NCBI RefSeq assembly: GCF_900166665.1
Contig: NZ_LT800494.1
Span: 527,397 to 591,396, forward strand
From: Cytobacillus gottheilii
GTDB lineage: Bacteria > Bacillota > Bacilli > Bacillales > Cytobacillaceae
Length of the DNA stretch: 64,000 bases
Reading direction: 5' to 3'
The first letter of the stretch is position 1; each line of letters opens with the position of its first letter. Shown in pieces: positions 35,924 to 45,619 of the stretch. The notes beneath the pieces were generated by a model. The model was not told the origin of the DNA. It searched no databases and saw only the letters and a list, made by a program, of their open reading frames with translations. The translations under genes and the position numbers were made by a program.

Positions 35924-38900
35924 ATGAGTCCAAAAAAGACGACTGGTAAAAAAGTAGCTTCATCCCTGCTAGCAGGCGCACTTGTATTATCTAGTTTCAA
36001 TTTCTCTGCTTTTGCTGAATCTGCACCAACAGACAAATATGCTGCGAAAATTGAGCAGTTTAAAAAGGCAATGGAAGGCAAGTCAAGTGTAACTGCTGAA
36101 GTTGGCGAGGAGCAAAAAGTTTTATTTAATAAAACGGATAAGGTCCGTGTAATTGTTGAAGTTGAAGGACAAACACCTGTTGAAGTAGCTACAAAAGAAG
36201 GAAAGCTATACAAAGAATTATCTGAAGATAAAAAAGATTCTATTACCTCTAAATTGCTTAAGCAGCAAACAAATGTAAAAGACAAAATCAAAGCTAAGGG
36301 TGTAAGTGTAGATTATAACTATAGCTTTGCAACAGCATTTAATGGATTTAGCGGAGAAGTTACTTACGGAGATATTTCAAAGATCGAATCTGTAGCCGGA
36401 GTTAAGAACGTTTATTTAGCAAATGAATATAATCGTCCAGAACTTCCTGAGCCAGACATGCATACATCTCATGAATTCATCCAGTCACATCAGACTTGGG
36501 CAGATGCTAAGTTTAAAGGTGAAGGAATGGTTGTAGCTGTTATTGACTCTGGAGTAGATCCTTCCCATAAGGATTTTGTCCTGACTGATTCTGCTTCAGC
36601 TGAATTATCAAGCGCTGAAGTTAGTGGAATTGTTGATGAAAACGGTCTAAAAGGACAGTTTTTTACTGATAAAGTTCCTTACGGATATAACTATTATGAC
36701 CAAAATAATACCATTTTAGATCTAGGCCCGGAAGCGTCTGAGCATGGAATGCACGTAGCTGGAACAGTTGCAGCCAACGGTGATGTCGCAAATGGCGGCA
36801 TTAAAGGTGTTGCGCCGGAAGCTCAAGTATTGGGAATGAAAGTTTTCAGTAATGATCCAAACTATCCATCAACTTGGTCTGATGTCTATCTTGCTGCTAT
36901 TGATGATTCTATTAAACTAGGAGCAGATGTATTAAATATGAGTTTAGGTTCTACTGCATCATTCTATAATGAAGAAAGTGCAGAAGACCTTGCTATTACA
37001 AGAGCAGTTGAAAATGGGATTGTTGCGTCAGTATCTGCTGGTAACTCGGGTCATATTGCAAGAGGATGGGATGACCCTTATTATAAAAACCCTGATATTG
37101 GAGTAGTAGGTGCACCAGGTCTTAATACAGATACTATTCAGGTGGCGGCATCTGGAAATGTTGCGTATGAGTATGAGACTGGAATTACAGTTCCTGGAAC
37201 AGATTTCAGCGGAACGGGTTATGGTGTTGATAGCTGGGTTGAGTTGGAAGAAAACAACCAGTTAGAGCTTGTTAGTCTGGATGGCAAACTTGGACACCCT
37301 GAAGATTACAACGGAATTGATGTGGAAGGTAAAGTTGTAGTCATGCCGCGTGGAGATCTTACGTTTGTAGATAAGACCAAAAATGCTGCTGAAGCAGGGG
37401 CAATTGGGATTATTGTTTATAACAGTACAAGCCCAATTTTCTATACTGACCAGGGTGGCTGGCAAATCCCATTTATGAAGATTTCACGTCAAGAGGGGTT
37501 AGCCCTTGAAGAGGCTATTAAAACTGGCAATACGACTTTAGATGTCAATCAGTTAAATAGAGAAGCAAGCCCTGAAATGGGAAGAATGACTGAGTTTACT
37601 TCCTGGGGCACAACACCTAGCTTGGAATTAAAGCCGGAAATCACAGCACCTGGCGGAAAAATTATTTCAACGCTGCAAAATGATGAATATGGTGAAATGA
37701 GCGGAACATCAATGGCTGCACCACATGTTGCTGGTGGTTCTGCACTTGTTCAGCAATATTTACAAGGAGACGAGCGCTTTAATGAACTATCAACCGGAGA
37801 AAAAACACGCCTAGCTAAAGTTCTGCTAATGAATACAGCAGATGTAATTCTTGATGAAAACGCTCAGCCGTTTTCACCTAGAAGACAAGGTGCTGGAATG
37901 ATGCAAACATACAGTGCGGTTGATACTCCTGTATATGTAACAGACGCTCAATCAGGAGAGGCGAAAGTAGAGTTAAAAGACTTCACTGAGAAGCAATTTA
38001 GCATGACATTAACTGCAACGAATATCTCTGATAAGGATGTTACATATAATGTCGATGCTAATGTACTATCAGATATGTTCTATGAGGTTGAAGGCAGTGA
38101 AGATTACAATGCTTTGATTGCAGGAGACCTTGAAGGAGCAGTGATTGATGCACCAGAGAAAGTGACAGTAAGTGCTGGCGATAGTGCGGAGTTTACTGTA
38201 AGTGTAGATTTAACAAATGCAAAAGTGCCAGGTTTTGACGCTAATGATGAAGTCGTGTTAAGAGATTTAACTGAAGACAACTTCGTTGAAGGATTTGTTA
38301 CACTTACGGATGAAAATGGAATAGAGGCGACACTTTCAGTTCCTTATGTAGGCTTCTACGGCAAGTGGGATCGTCCAGAGATCGTTGATGGATTTACAGA
38401 GTTAGGCGAAAATCGTTTCTACGAACTTCCGGCGAACTTTAATGAGATGCTTACAGGTGCTGGTGGATCATTTGTTGCTCAGGCTGGAGAAAATGAATTT
38501 TACCCAGTATCTCCAAATGGAGATGGAGAAAATGATGATATTTATCCATTACCATCGTTCTTAAGAAATGCGGATGAAGTTCAATTTAATATCTTAGATG
38601 AAGAAGAAAACTTCCTTCGCCGCGTGAAATTAGAAAAAGATGTAACGAAGAACTATTATAATGCAGGAAACGGAAGCTATTACTCCTTTAATAGCAGCAG
38701 AGCATGGGATGGAAAAGTAAAATCCGAGACTGTTGAAGATGGTTTATACTACTATGAAATTAAATCTGTTATCGATTATGATGGAGCAGAATGGCAGTCT
38801 AAGAAGATCCCTGTTTATGTAGATACAACTGCACCAGAAATAACAGCTGTTCTAGATGAAGAAGCAGGTGTTGTTAGCTGGGAAACAGTAGAAGAGGGAA

Positions 38901-40132
38901 CTGGAGTAGCTTCATATGGTGTGTTTGTTAATGGTTCACTCGTTAAAGCACTAGACTCTTCAGCGACATCTTACCAATTTGATTCACTGCCAGAAAAAGC
39001 AGTTATTGAAATTGGAGCTGTAGATTATGCTTCAAACTATGGTTTTGATACGGCAGCTAAAGGTGATGCTGAATTGCCACTGCTTTATGTAGATACTGCT
39101 ACTCCTGAACCATTTGGTGCATACAACTCCTTTGAAGTTCCGGTTGCAGGGTATGTTCAAGAAGATTTAGCACTAAAGACCTTGACTGTGAACGGTAAAG
39201 ATGTTGAATTCACTTTTGATGCAGCGACTAATCGCTATAACTTTAGCACAAAAGCTACATTTGAAAAGGATGGAAAATACGATATCATTATCACTGCGAC
39301 GGATCATTCTGACAAGGAATTCTCTATTTCGCGTAAAGTGTTCATTGATACAACACTTCCAGAAATCAATGTAGAAACGCCACAGGAAGTTGGGAAAGAT
39401 GTTGAAGAGGTTAAATTGTCTGTTAACCTGAAAGATAACTATAACTTCTTATCCTTATATGTGGATGATACTCACGAATTTGAACAGCCTTTAGTTAGTC
39501 CGGTTGATGTTATGACTCCAGCGGATACAGATGTAGAAGTTAATCTTCCTGTTAAAGTCGGAGAGAATAAATTTACACTTCGTTTGATTGACTTGGCTGG
39601 AAACGAAGTAACAAAAGAAGTTGATATTAATCGCCTAGAGACTGATCCGAAAAATGGATGGGTACTAGAGGGCGGCAAATGGTTCTTCTACGATGAAGAT
39701 GTAAAAGAAACTGGCTGGCTTCTTGACCAAGGCAAATGGTACTACCTAAATGGTGATGGTGCCATGGCTACTGGTTGGGTGAAAGATCAGAATAAATGGT
39801 ACTATCTATCTGCTAGTGGAGTTATGCAAACTGGCTGGGTACAGAATGCAGGCAAATGGTACCTTCTATCAGGTAGCGGAGCTATGCAAACTGGCTGGGT
39901 GAAAAGTCAGAATACATGGTATTTCCTTGATAAGACTTCTGGTGCAATGGCAACAGGATGGCTTAAAGAAGGTGGAGTATGGTATTACTTTAAGTCTTCA
40001 GGTACCATGGTAACTGGATGGAACCTGATTAATGGTAAATGGTACTATTTCTATGCTTCAGGTACAATGGCAGCTAACACTACTGTTGGAGGCTATAAGC
40101 TAGGACCTAGTGGAGCTTGGACAGGGAAATAG
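35924..40132 (+). CDS. Subtilisin-like cell-envelope protease with choline-binding-type repeats
   Basis: Secreted serine protease of the S8 family, 1402 residues, close in layout to Vpr and lactocepin (PrtP). After the signal peptide and an inhibitor I9-type pro-region (about 40-170), the catalytic triad is intact: Asp208 (VIDSGVD), His274 (EHGMHVAG) and Ser596 (SGTSMAAPHVAG). A PA domain (about 440-530) is inserted before the Ser. Fn3/Ig-like domains follow, including a stretch GEN-FYPVSPNGDGENDDI typical of calcium-binding linkers. Seven GW modules (about 1240-1402) end in the MAANTT-GGYKLG-GAW cap. Lactocepins usually end in a sorting signal or S-layer domains, so the repeats are again an anchor replacement. 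A strong terminator follows. Confidence 0.93.
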   Translation: MSPKKTTGKKVASSLLAGALVLSSFNFSAFAESAPTDKYAAKIEQFKKAMEGKSSVTAEVGEEQKVLFNKTDKVRVIVEVEGQTPVEVATKEGKLYKELSEDKKDSITSKLLKQQTNVKDKIKAKGVSVDYNYSFATAFNGFSGEVTYGDISKIESVAGVKNVYLANEYNRPELPEPDMHTSHEFIQSHQTWADAKFKGEGMVVAVIDSGVDPSHKDFVLTDSASAELSSAEVSGIVDENGLKGQFFTDKVPYGYNYYDQNNTILDLGPEASEHGMHVAGTVAANGDVANGGIKGVAPEAQVLGMKVFSNDPNYPSTWSDVYLAAIDDSIKLGADVLNMSLGSTASFYNEESAEDLAITRAVENGIVASVSAGNSGHIARGWDDPYYKNPDIGVVGAPGLNTDTIQVAASGNVAYEYETGITVPGTDFSGTGYGVDSWVELEENNQLELVSLDGKLGHPEDYNGIDVEGKVVVMPRGDLTFVDKTKNAAEAGAIGIIVYNSTSPIFYTDQGGWQIPFMKISRQEGLALEEAIKTGNTTLDVNQLNREASPEMGRMTEFTSWGTTPSLELKPEITAPGGKIISTLQNDEYGEMSGTSMAAPHVAGGSALVQQYLQGDERFNELSTGEKTRLAKVLLMNTADVILDENAQPFSPRRQGAGMMQTYSAVDTPVYVTDAQSGEAKVELKDFTEKQFSMTLTATNISDKDVTYNVDANVLSDMFYEVEGSEDYNALIAGDLEGAVIDAPEKVTVSAGDSAEFTVSVDLTNAKVPGFDANDEVVLRDLTEDNFVEGFVTLTDENGIEATLSVPYVGFYGKWDRPEIVDGFTELGENRFYELPANFNEMLTGAGGSFVAQAGENEFYPVSPNGDGENDDIYPLPSFLRNADEVQFNILDEEENFLRRVKLEKDVTKNYYNAGNGSYYSFNSSRAWDGKVKSETVEDGLYYYEIKSVIDYDGAEWQSKKIPVYVDTTAPEITAVLDEEAGVVSWETVEEGTGVASYGVFVNGSLVKALDSSATSYQFDSLPEKAVIEIGAVDYASNYGFDTAAKGDAELPLLYVDTATPEPFGAYNSFEVPVAGYVQEDLALKTLTVNGKDVEFTFDAATNRYNFSTKATFEKDGKYDIIITATDHSDKEFSISRKVFIDTTLPEINVETPQEVGKDVEEVKLSVNLKDNYNFLSLYVDDTHEFEQPLVSPVDVMTPADTDVEVNLPVKVGENKFTLRLIDLAGNEVTKEVDINRLETDPKNGWVLEGGKWFFYDEDVKETGWLLDQGKWYYLNGDGAMATGWVKDQNKWYYLSASGVMQTGWVQNAGKWYLLSGSGAMQTGWVKSQNTWYFLDKTSGAMATGWLKEGGVWYYFKSSGTMVTGWNLINGKWYYFYASGTMAANTTVGGYKLGPSGAWTGK

Positions 40133-40177
40133 TATATAACTAAAAAGCTGAGACATAAATATTTCAGCCAATGAAAA

Positions 40178-40230
40178 AACCGAACGAATAGAAGATATAT
40201 TTCTTCTATAAAACGTTCGGTTTTTTTTCT
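40178..40230 (+). terminator. Terminator of the protease gene
   Basis: AAACCGAACG / CGTTCGGTTT with an inner ATAGAAGA/TCTTCTAT stem and eight T. It is preceded by GCTGAGACATAAATATTTCAGC, a diverged form of the sequence found before the terminators at 45.2 and 63.2 kb. Confidence 0.85.
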
Positions 40231-40492
40231 GTTGCTTTTTAGTGTTTGTTTCATAGATATGTAAAGTCAATCATCATAGCAAGCATTAGACAAGTCCTAT
40301 TATTCTCTCGGGTCGATACCAAGTGTCAAGCTGAATAAATATATATCGATACATTAAGATGGAATCGGCGAAACAAGGTGAATATTCTTATTATTTATTT
40401 ACATTATTATATGAAACTGGTAACATGGTTTTGTATTCAAAAATTGAACGTTCATTTTTTGAACGTGCGTTATAGGTGATAGGGAGGTTGTC
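40231..40492 (+). promoter_or_regulatory. Control region of the UgpB-like operon
   Basis: The region upstream of the permease gene contains TTGAACGTTC at 40445-40454 and TTGAACGTGC about 18 bp later. These are two copies of TTGAACGT, the first a palindrome (GAACGTTC). They lie 25-45 bp before the start, where an operator would be expected. The binding protein is not known. Confidence 0.35.
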
Positions 40493-41416
40493 TTGAGAAA
40501 ATTAGTAACTGAAATTCCAAACCAATTAAACTTTCAAAAAAGGAAACGTCTAACAAAGAGGCCGGTTATTTGGCTGTTTATACTCCCTGCATTAGTACCT
40601 TTGATTATATTTTGGATCTACCCAATGTTTTATTCATTATACATAAGCTTTACCGATTGGGATTATATGAGTGCTGATTACAATATTGTGGGAATAAAGA
40701 ATTATCAAGATTTACTTAAAGATCCAATCTTTTACGAAGTATTATGGAATACTCTTTACTTTAGTATGGGAGTTGTGGTCCCTTCGGTTTTTGGCGGACT
40801 TTTTCTTGCGTTGTTATTAATGAAAAATCAAAGAGGAATGGGGCTATTGCGGACATTTATCTTTTCACCATGGGTGACCCCCGCAGTGGCTATTTCAATT
40901 GTGTGGTCTTGGATTTTTGAGCCATCATATGGTTTAGCCAACTGGATTCTATCCATCTTCAATGTTCCTGCTCTTGAATGGACGAGTAGTCCAACATGGG
41001 CCATGCCTGCAATTATTATCGTTTCTGTCTGGAAAGGTTTGGGCTGGTGCATGATATTTTACTTAAATGCCTTAAACAAGGTGCCAGAATCATTATATGA
41101 AGCAGCAGCATTGGACGGAGCATCTTCATGGAAAAAGTTTATTCATATAACTTTACCACTCATATCCCCAACCACTTTTTTCTTGATCATGATTACGACA
41201 GTGGATGCACTGCAGGCTTATGATCAGATACAGGTATTAACACAAGGTGGACCAGCTGGAAGTACAAGGACGATCTTGTACTTATATTATCAAGCAGCCT
41301 TTGAACAGTTTAACATGGGGAAAGCGACAGCTGTTGCGACTGTACTAGTCATCATAACTGCAGCCCTATCTATTGTTCAATTTGTGTTTAGTAGAAAATG
41401 GGTGCATTACCAGTAG
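40493..41416 (+). CDS. ABC transporter permease, UgpA/MalF-like
   Basis: Inner subunit of a binding-protein-dependent importer, 307 residues with six hydrophobic segments. The EAA loop that contacts the ATPase is visible (EAAALDGASSWKKFIHITLP). TTG start after AGGGAGG. It belongs to the CUT1 carbohydrate/glycerol-phosphate class. It is first in an operon with a second permease, a binding lipoprotein and a PHP enzyme. No ATPase is encoded nearby, so a shared MsmX-type ATPase is likely. Confidence 0.88.
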   Translation: MRKLVTEIPNQLNFQKRKRLTKRPVIWLFILPALVPLIIFWIYPMFYSLYISFTDWDYMSADYNIVGIKNYQDLLKDPIFYEVLWNTLYFSMGVVVPSVFGGLFLALLLMKNQRGMGLLRTFIFSPWVTPAVAISIVWSWIFEPSYGLANWILSIFNVPALEWTSSPTWAMPAIIIVSVWKGLGWCMIFYLNALNKVPESLYEAAALDGASSWKKFIHITLPLISPTTFFLIMITTVDALQAYDQIQVLTQGGPAGSTRTILYLYYQAAFEQFNMGKATAVATVLVIITAALSIVQFVFSRKWVHYQ

Positions 41417-41432
41417 GGGGCTTAAAGTAAAT

Positions 41433-42260
41433 ATGAAAAGGACAAGTCTTGTTTTCTTTCAATATATTTTTCTAATTCTTTTTAGTTTTATAATGCTTTT
41501 TCCTTTTTTGTGGATGGTGATTAGCGCTTTAAAAACAAAGAGTGAAATATTTCAATTTCCTCCCACGTGGTGGCCACAAGATCCGATGTGGAACCATTTC
41601 GCAGAGGCCTGGCAGCTAGCACCTTTTGGTCAATATATCTTTAATAGTTCATTTACTGCAATCATCATTGTCCTTATACAAGTTTTAAATTCGGCATTGA
41701 TTGCTTATGCGTTCACGCAGTTTACTTTTAGAGGTAAAAATGTTTTGTTTGCTATTGTTTTATTAACATATATGCTTCCTGCAGCTGCGACTTATGTACC
41801 TAGTTACGTCATACTGGCGAATTTGAATATGCTGGATACATATGAGGGCTTGATTTTGTCCAATGCGGTAAGTGTTTTTGGAATCTTTTTGTTCAGACAG
41901 GCATTTATGCAGATTCCAAAAGAACTGATAGAAGCAGCAAGAATGGATGGTGCTGGGCATTTCTTAGTTTTATGGAGAATTGTTTATCCATTAAGTAAAC
42001 CAACCTTTATTTCATTTGCCTTAATTAGTCTTGTTCAAAATTACAATAGCTATCTTTGGCCATCACTCATCATGAACAGCGCAGAAAAACAGCTAATTAC
42101 AACTGGCTTAAGACAGTTCTTTATACAAGAAGGTGCTTATGGAATCCAGTGGCCGCTTATAATGGCTGCTAGCACGTTTGCTATTTTACCGTTATTGCTG
42201 TTATTTGCACTTGCTCAAAAATGGTTCATCAATGGCATTAGTGACCAAGGCTTAAAATAA
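41433..42260 (+). CDS. ABC transporter permease, UgpE/MalG-like
   Basis: Second permease of the importer, 275 residues from the ATG at 41433. This start lies 17 bp after the stop of the first permease; the frame is open further back into it, but MKRTSLVFFQYIFLILFSF is a normal N terminus. The EAA loop is EAARMDGAGHFLVLWRIVYP. Six hydrophobic segments are seen. It pairs with the preceding permease to form the channel. Confidence 0.87.
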   Translation: MKRTSLVFFQYIFLILFSFIMLFPFLWMVISALKTKSEIFQFPPTWWPQDPMWNHFAEAWQLAPFGQYIFNSSFTAIIIVLIQVLNSALIAYAFTQFTFRGKNVLFAIVLLTYMLPAAATYVPSYVILANLNMLDTYEGLILSNAVSVFGIFLFRQAFMQIPKELIEAARMDGAGHFLVLWRIVYPLSKPTFISFALISLVQNYNSYLWPSLIMNSAEKQLITTGLRQFFIQEGAYGIQWPLIMAASTFAILPLLLLFALAQKWFINGISDQGLK

Positions 42261-42286
42261 TTGCTAAAACAAAGGGGATGTAAAGT

Positions 42287-43582
42287 ATGAATGTAAGGAA
42301 AAAAATTCTGGTTTTTTTTATGATCACAATGGGACTGTTTATAGCTGCAGGCTGTTCAAACAATGCAAATTCAGAAGGAACTGAGGAGGGACCAATTGAG
42401 ATTGAATTTTGGTATGGACTTGGCGGTAAGCTTGGTGAAGGTGTCGAGAAAACGATAAGCGACTTTAACGAAAGCCAAGATGAGATCAAAGTAGTAGGTG
42501 TAGCGCAAGGGGAATATGAAGAAACCGTGCAAAAATTACAGGCGGCTGTTGCTGCTAAAAAGGTTCCTGCAGCTGTTTTATTACAAAATGATCCAATGAA
42601 TGCTTTTGCGAAAAAAGGAGTGTTGGCTCCAATGGATTCATTTATAAATGAAGATAGTGATTTCAAAAAAGAAGATTTTGTTTCTGCCTTCTATCAGCAA
42701 GGAACAATAGAAGGGAAGCAATATGCCATCCCACTATACGGGACTACGCAGGTCATGTATTATCGTAAAGATCTATTTGAGAAGTATGGTTTAACAACAG
42801 ATGTATTTGATTCGTGGGAATCACTAGCGGAAGCTGCAAAAGTAATTAAAGATCAAGAAGGTGTTTATGGATGGGAGCCTATGTATGGTCCGGATAACCT
42901 TATTGATATGGCTTTGAGCAATGGAGCGCAATATATAAGTGAAGATGGGAAAACGGTAATGATTGACTCTCCTGAATGGGTCGAAGCGTGGGAGTTCATA
43001 AGAACATTAATTCATGAAGAAAAAACGATGGCGATCCATCATGGTGGACAAGGCTGGGAATATTGGTATAAAACGATTGATGATGTCATGCAAGGCAATG
43101 CGGCTGGTTATACAGGTTCAAGTGGGGATCAAGGGGATTTAGATTTTGATATCGTAAGCGCTCATCCTCAGCCGGGTTGGAAGGATCATGACCCTGCTCC
43201 ACATGCGGGAGCAATGGTTGCTTCTATACCTGCTTTAGCATCTGATAAAGAGCAAGAAGCTGCCTATGAATGGATTACCTATTTTTCAAGTGCTGAAAAA
43301 ACAGCGGAGTGGTCCATGAATACAGGGTATATTCCAGTAAGGAAGTCTGCTCAGGAAGTAGAAGCATATAAGGAATTTGCAGAAAAAAATCCACAAAGTA
43401 ATGTTCCTTTAACGCAAGCCCAATATGCAACACCTCCATTTGTTGATCCAACTGGCGGTAAAATATACGATGCATTAGAAAAAGCGGCAGATAAGGTAGA
43501 AATACAAGGGATTTCAGCTAGTGAGGCACTTAAGGAAGCGAAAGAAGAAGCACAAAGAGCACTGGACAACACATTGAATTAA
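42287..43582 (+). CDS. ABC transporter substrate-binding lipoprotein, UgpB-like
   Basis: Exported lipoprotein of 431 residues with lipobox IAAGC. The start of the mature part, IEIEFWYGLGGKLGEGVEKT, and EYEETVQKLQAAVAAKKVPA resemble UgpB more than maltose-binding proteins. UgpB proteins bind glycerol-3-phosphate or glycerophosphodiesters, including glycerophosphocholine in mycobacteria. A PHP-domain hydrolase follows 14 bp downstream. Uptake of a glycerophosphodiester is therefore a reasonable guess, but a sugar ligand is equally possible by sequence alone. Confidence 0.85.
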   Translation: MNVRKKILVFFMITMGLFIAAGCSNNANSEGTEEGPIEIEFWYGLGGKLGEGVEKTISDFNESQDEIKVVGVAQGEYEETVQKLQAAVAAKKVPAAVLLQNDPMNAFAKKGVLAPMDSFINEDSDFKKEDFVSAFYQQGTIEGKQYAIPLYGTTQVMYYRKDLFEKYGLTTDVFDSWESLAEAAKVIKDQEGVYGWEPMYGPDNLIDMALSNGAQYISEDGKTVMIDSPEWVEAWEFIRTLIHEEKTMAIHHGGQGWEYWYKTIDDVMQGNAAGYTGSSGDQGDLDFDIVSAHPQPGWKDHDPAPHAGAMVASIPALASDKEQEAAYEWITYFSSAEKTAEWSMNTGYIPVRKSAQEVEAYKEFAEKNPQSNVPLTQAQYATPPFVDPTGGKIYDALEKAADKVEIQGISASEALKEAKEEAQRALDNTLN

Positions 43583-43596
43583 CAGGGGAGTTTCAA

Positions 43597-45078
43597 ATGG
43601 AAACAATAACAAGCAGGAAATTTGAAGGTGTTGTAACTAGTATTGAAACGCAGGTTTCCTTTGTGGTTGATGGAGATTGCGATTGGATTAGATTCAAACT
43701 AGCTTTTCAAGCAAAGGGCTGGTATCAAATTTTCATAATAGATCCAGAACAGAAAATAAGATTGCAAGCGATTTATATTCAAGAACCCAAAGAATGGATC
43801 GTATCTAATAATAATGAAGAAACTAGTTTTTCAACAGTTCCTGGAGAGGTGAAGAAAGGAACTTGGCTGCTGCAGATTTTATCTGCTGTTCCTCATTTGG
43901 AATCTGCATTTGTTATGGAGTATCAGTTAGGAAGTGGTCAAGTTCTTCAAGACTCTCACAAAAGAACAACCACCTGGACTGAAACAAATGGAGAGAATGG
44001 ACTATGTTTGCATTTGTTTAATGGAGATAGGATTTATAACAAAGATTCAAAATGGTACAAAGGAGATTTTCATACTCATACTAATGAATCGGATGGGAAG
44101 CTGACCCCGGCAGAAGGCATGAACCAAGCACGAAAAATGGGGCTAGACTTCTTTACGATCACAGATCATAATATTTTACCAACCAAGTGGATTGAAGATG
44201 AATTATTAACGATTCCCGGAATGGAAATTACTTCTTCAAAAGGTCATTTTAATGCGATCGGTTTGACTAATTGGGTGGATTGGAGACCTGCTGCTTCTGA
44301 TGGAGGAATGGAAACGGAAGAAGGCATGAACAGGCTAATACAAGAGTGCAGAAGTGCCGGAGCCATTGTCAGTATCAACCATCCAATGCTTAAGCCTTGG
44401 GAGTGGCAATTTAAAGAAACGAGATTAAAAGATATAGGGATAATTGAGCTGTGGAATGATCCTACCTTCAAGGATAATGTAAAAGCAACTGAAGAGATAT
44501 TAGGCTTGTGGAGCCTTTTATGGAATGACGGTCATCAAATCTATGGTATTGGAGGTTCGGATTCCCACCTGCTGCCAACAGAAAGTTATGAGGAAAATGG
44601 CCCGCCTTCAGTAATTGGAGATCCTGCTACCTATGTTTTTGCTGATGGACTTACTGCCCAGTCTATTATAAGGGGAGTTGAAAAAGGACATGTGTATCTG
44701 TCGCGAGGTCCTATATTAAACTGCTTGGTTACAAAAGACGATCAGGTGTATCAATTAGGTGACAGATTACAAGTTGAAACAGATGAAGCAGACTTTGATT
44801 TTCAATTCACTGTAGAATATAGCAGCATTACAGAACCTTCATTCATAACCTGGATTGAAAATGGGGAAATCATCGATCAGTATGAACTAAATGAAAACGG
44901 AGAGTGCCCAAGAGCATTTACATGGAAAACGCATGAGTATAATTGGGTAAGGATAGAAGTACGCTCCAGAAATAATGTATTATTAGCATGCACCAACCCA
45001 GTATATGCTGGTGAGACAAATACAACGCTTGAGACGTGGGAGGATTTATTAATTGCAGGCAAAGACCACTTATCCTAA
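43597..45078 (+). CDS. PHP-domain phosphoesterase (CehA/McbA-like)
   Basis: Metal-dependent hydrolase of 493 residues. An N-terminal beta-rich region of about 145 residues precedes the PHP domain. The metal-binding motifs are DFHTHTNESDG, FTITDHN, SINHP and GGSDSH, in the expected order. A C-terminal beta domain completes it. No signal peptide is seen, so it acts in the cytosol, presumably on the substrate brought in by the ABC importer. CehA/McbA relatives act on phosphodiesters, carbamates or similar bonds. In this context cleavage of a glycerophosphodiester to release choline is an attractive but unproved role. Confidence 0.8.
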   Translation: METITSRKFEGVVTSIETQVSFVVDGDCDWIRFKLAFQAKGWYQIFIIDPEQKIRLQAIYIQEPKEWIVSNNNEETSFSTVPGEVKKGTWLLQILSAVPHLESAFVMEYQLGSGQVLQDSHKRTTTWTETNGENGLCLHLFNGDRIYNKDSKWYKGDFHTHTNESDGKLTPAEGMNQARKMGLDFFTITDHNILPTKWIEDELLTIPGMEITSSKGHFNAIGLTNWVDWRPAASDGGMETEEGMNRLIQECRSAGAIVSINHPMLKPWEWQFKETRLKDIGIIELWNDPTFKDNVKATEEILGLWSLLWNDGHQIYGIGGSDSHLLPTESYEENGPPSVIGDPATYVFADGLTAQSIIRGVEKGHVYLSRGPILNCLVTKDDQVYQLGDRLQVETDEADFDFQFTVEYSSITEPSFITWIENGEIIDQYELNENGECPRAFTWKTHEYNWVRIEVRSRNNVLLACTNPVYAGETNTTLETWEDLLIAGKDHLS

Positions 45079-45619
45079 CAGCCAATTGGATCTGGAAACA
45101 ATAAGCATGATTCCATAATGATTTCATCTTTTCGGGAGAGAGGCTGGGCATAAGTATTCAATAGAGTGATATATGAGGCTGGACATAAGTATTTAGCCTA
45201 GTGATACATCCGAATGATTAGAAAACAAAACTTTCTAATCATTCGGTTTTTTGTTTGTTATTTAATAATATGTCTTTCGAACATGAGTGAAATGGAGAGG
45301 AGGATTCTCGATTCCTGCGGGTAATAGAAGATAGAATGAGACCCCCGCTTGAACATTTGCGACGACCAGGCTTATGCTTCTTATTCCGAGAGAAAAAAGA
45401 TTCCGCAGCGCAATGGAAAGGACTGGTTTTACTGCTTGCTGAATGCTTTGATTAGTCGTATATAGGGATAGTCTTTTTATTTTTTTCTCACCTCTTTCTT
45501 CTTTATACTAAGTTTCTTTTTAAACTGTTCATTACAGTAAAACATTGTCACAATTCTATAAATCTTATAAAATATTTTGGTATAATTCATAGAGTAAAAT
45601 AAATAGGCAGGAGGAAACT
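45079..45619. repeat. Gap with terminator-linked dispersed repeat (plus orientation)
   Basis: GAGGCTGGGCATAAGTATTC at 45142 is partly duplicated at 45174 (GAGGCTGGACATAAGTATTT). Then come the terminator at 45210, GAACATGAGTGAAATGGAGA at 45278-45298, GGATTCTCGATTCCTGCGGG, GAATGAGACCCCCGC and CCGCAGCGCAATGGAAAGGA to about 45425. The same order recurs at 59.6 and 63.2 kb. No gene is seen. Confidence 0.6.
45210..45252 (+). terminator. Terminator of the UgpB-like/PHP operon
   Basis: A perfect 15-bp stem (CCGAATGATTAGAAA / TTTCTAATCATTCGG) with a 7-nt loop and a T tail. Confidence 0.9.

Noticed and set aside
40493..42260. Maltodextrin transporter (MalFG) assignment
   Set aside because: The permeases alone cannot decide, but the binding protein's FWYGLGGKLGEGV start and the adjoining PHP enzyme fit a UgpB-like system better; a sugar substrate remains possible.
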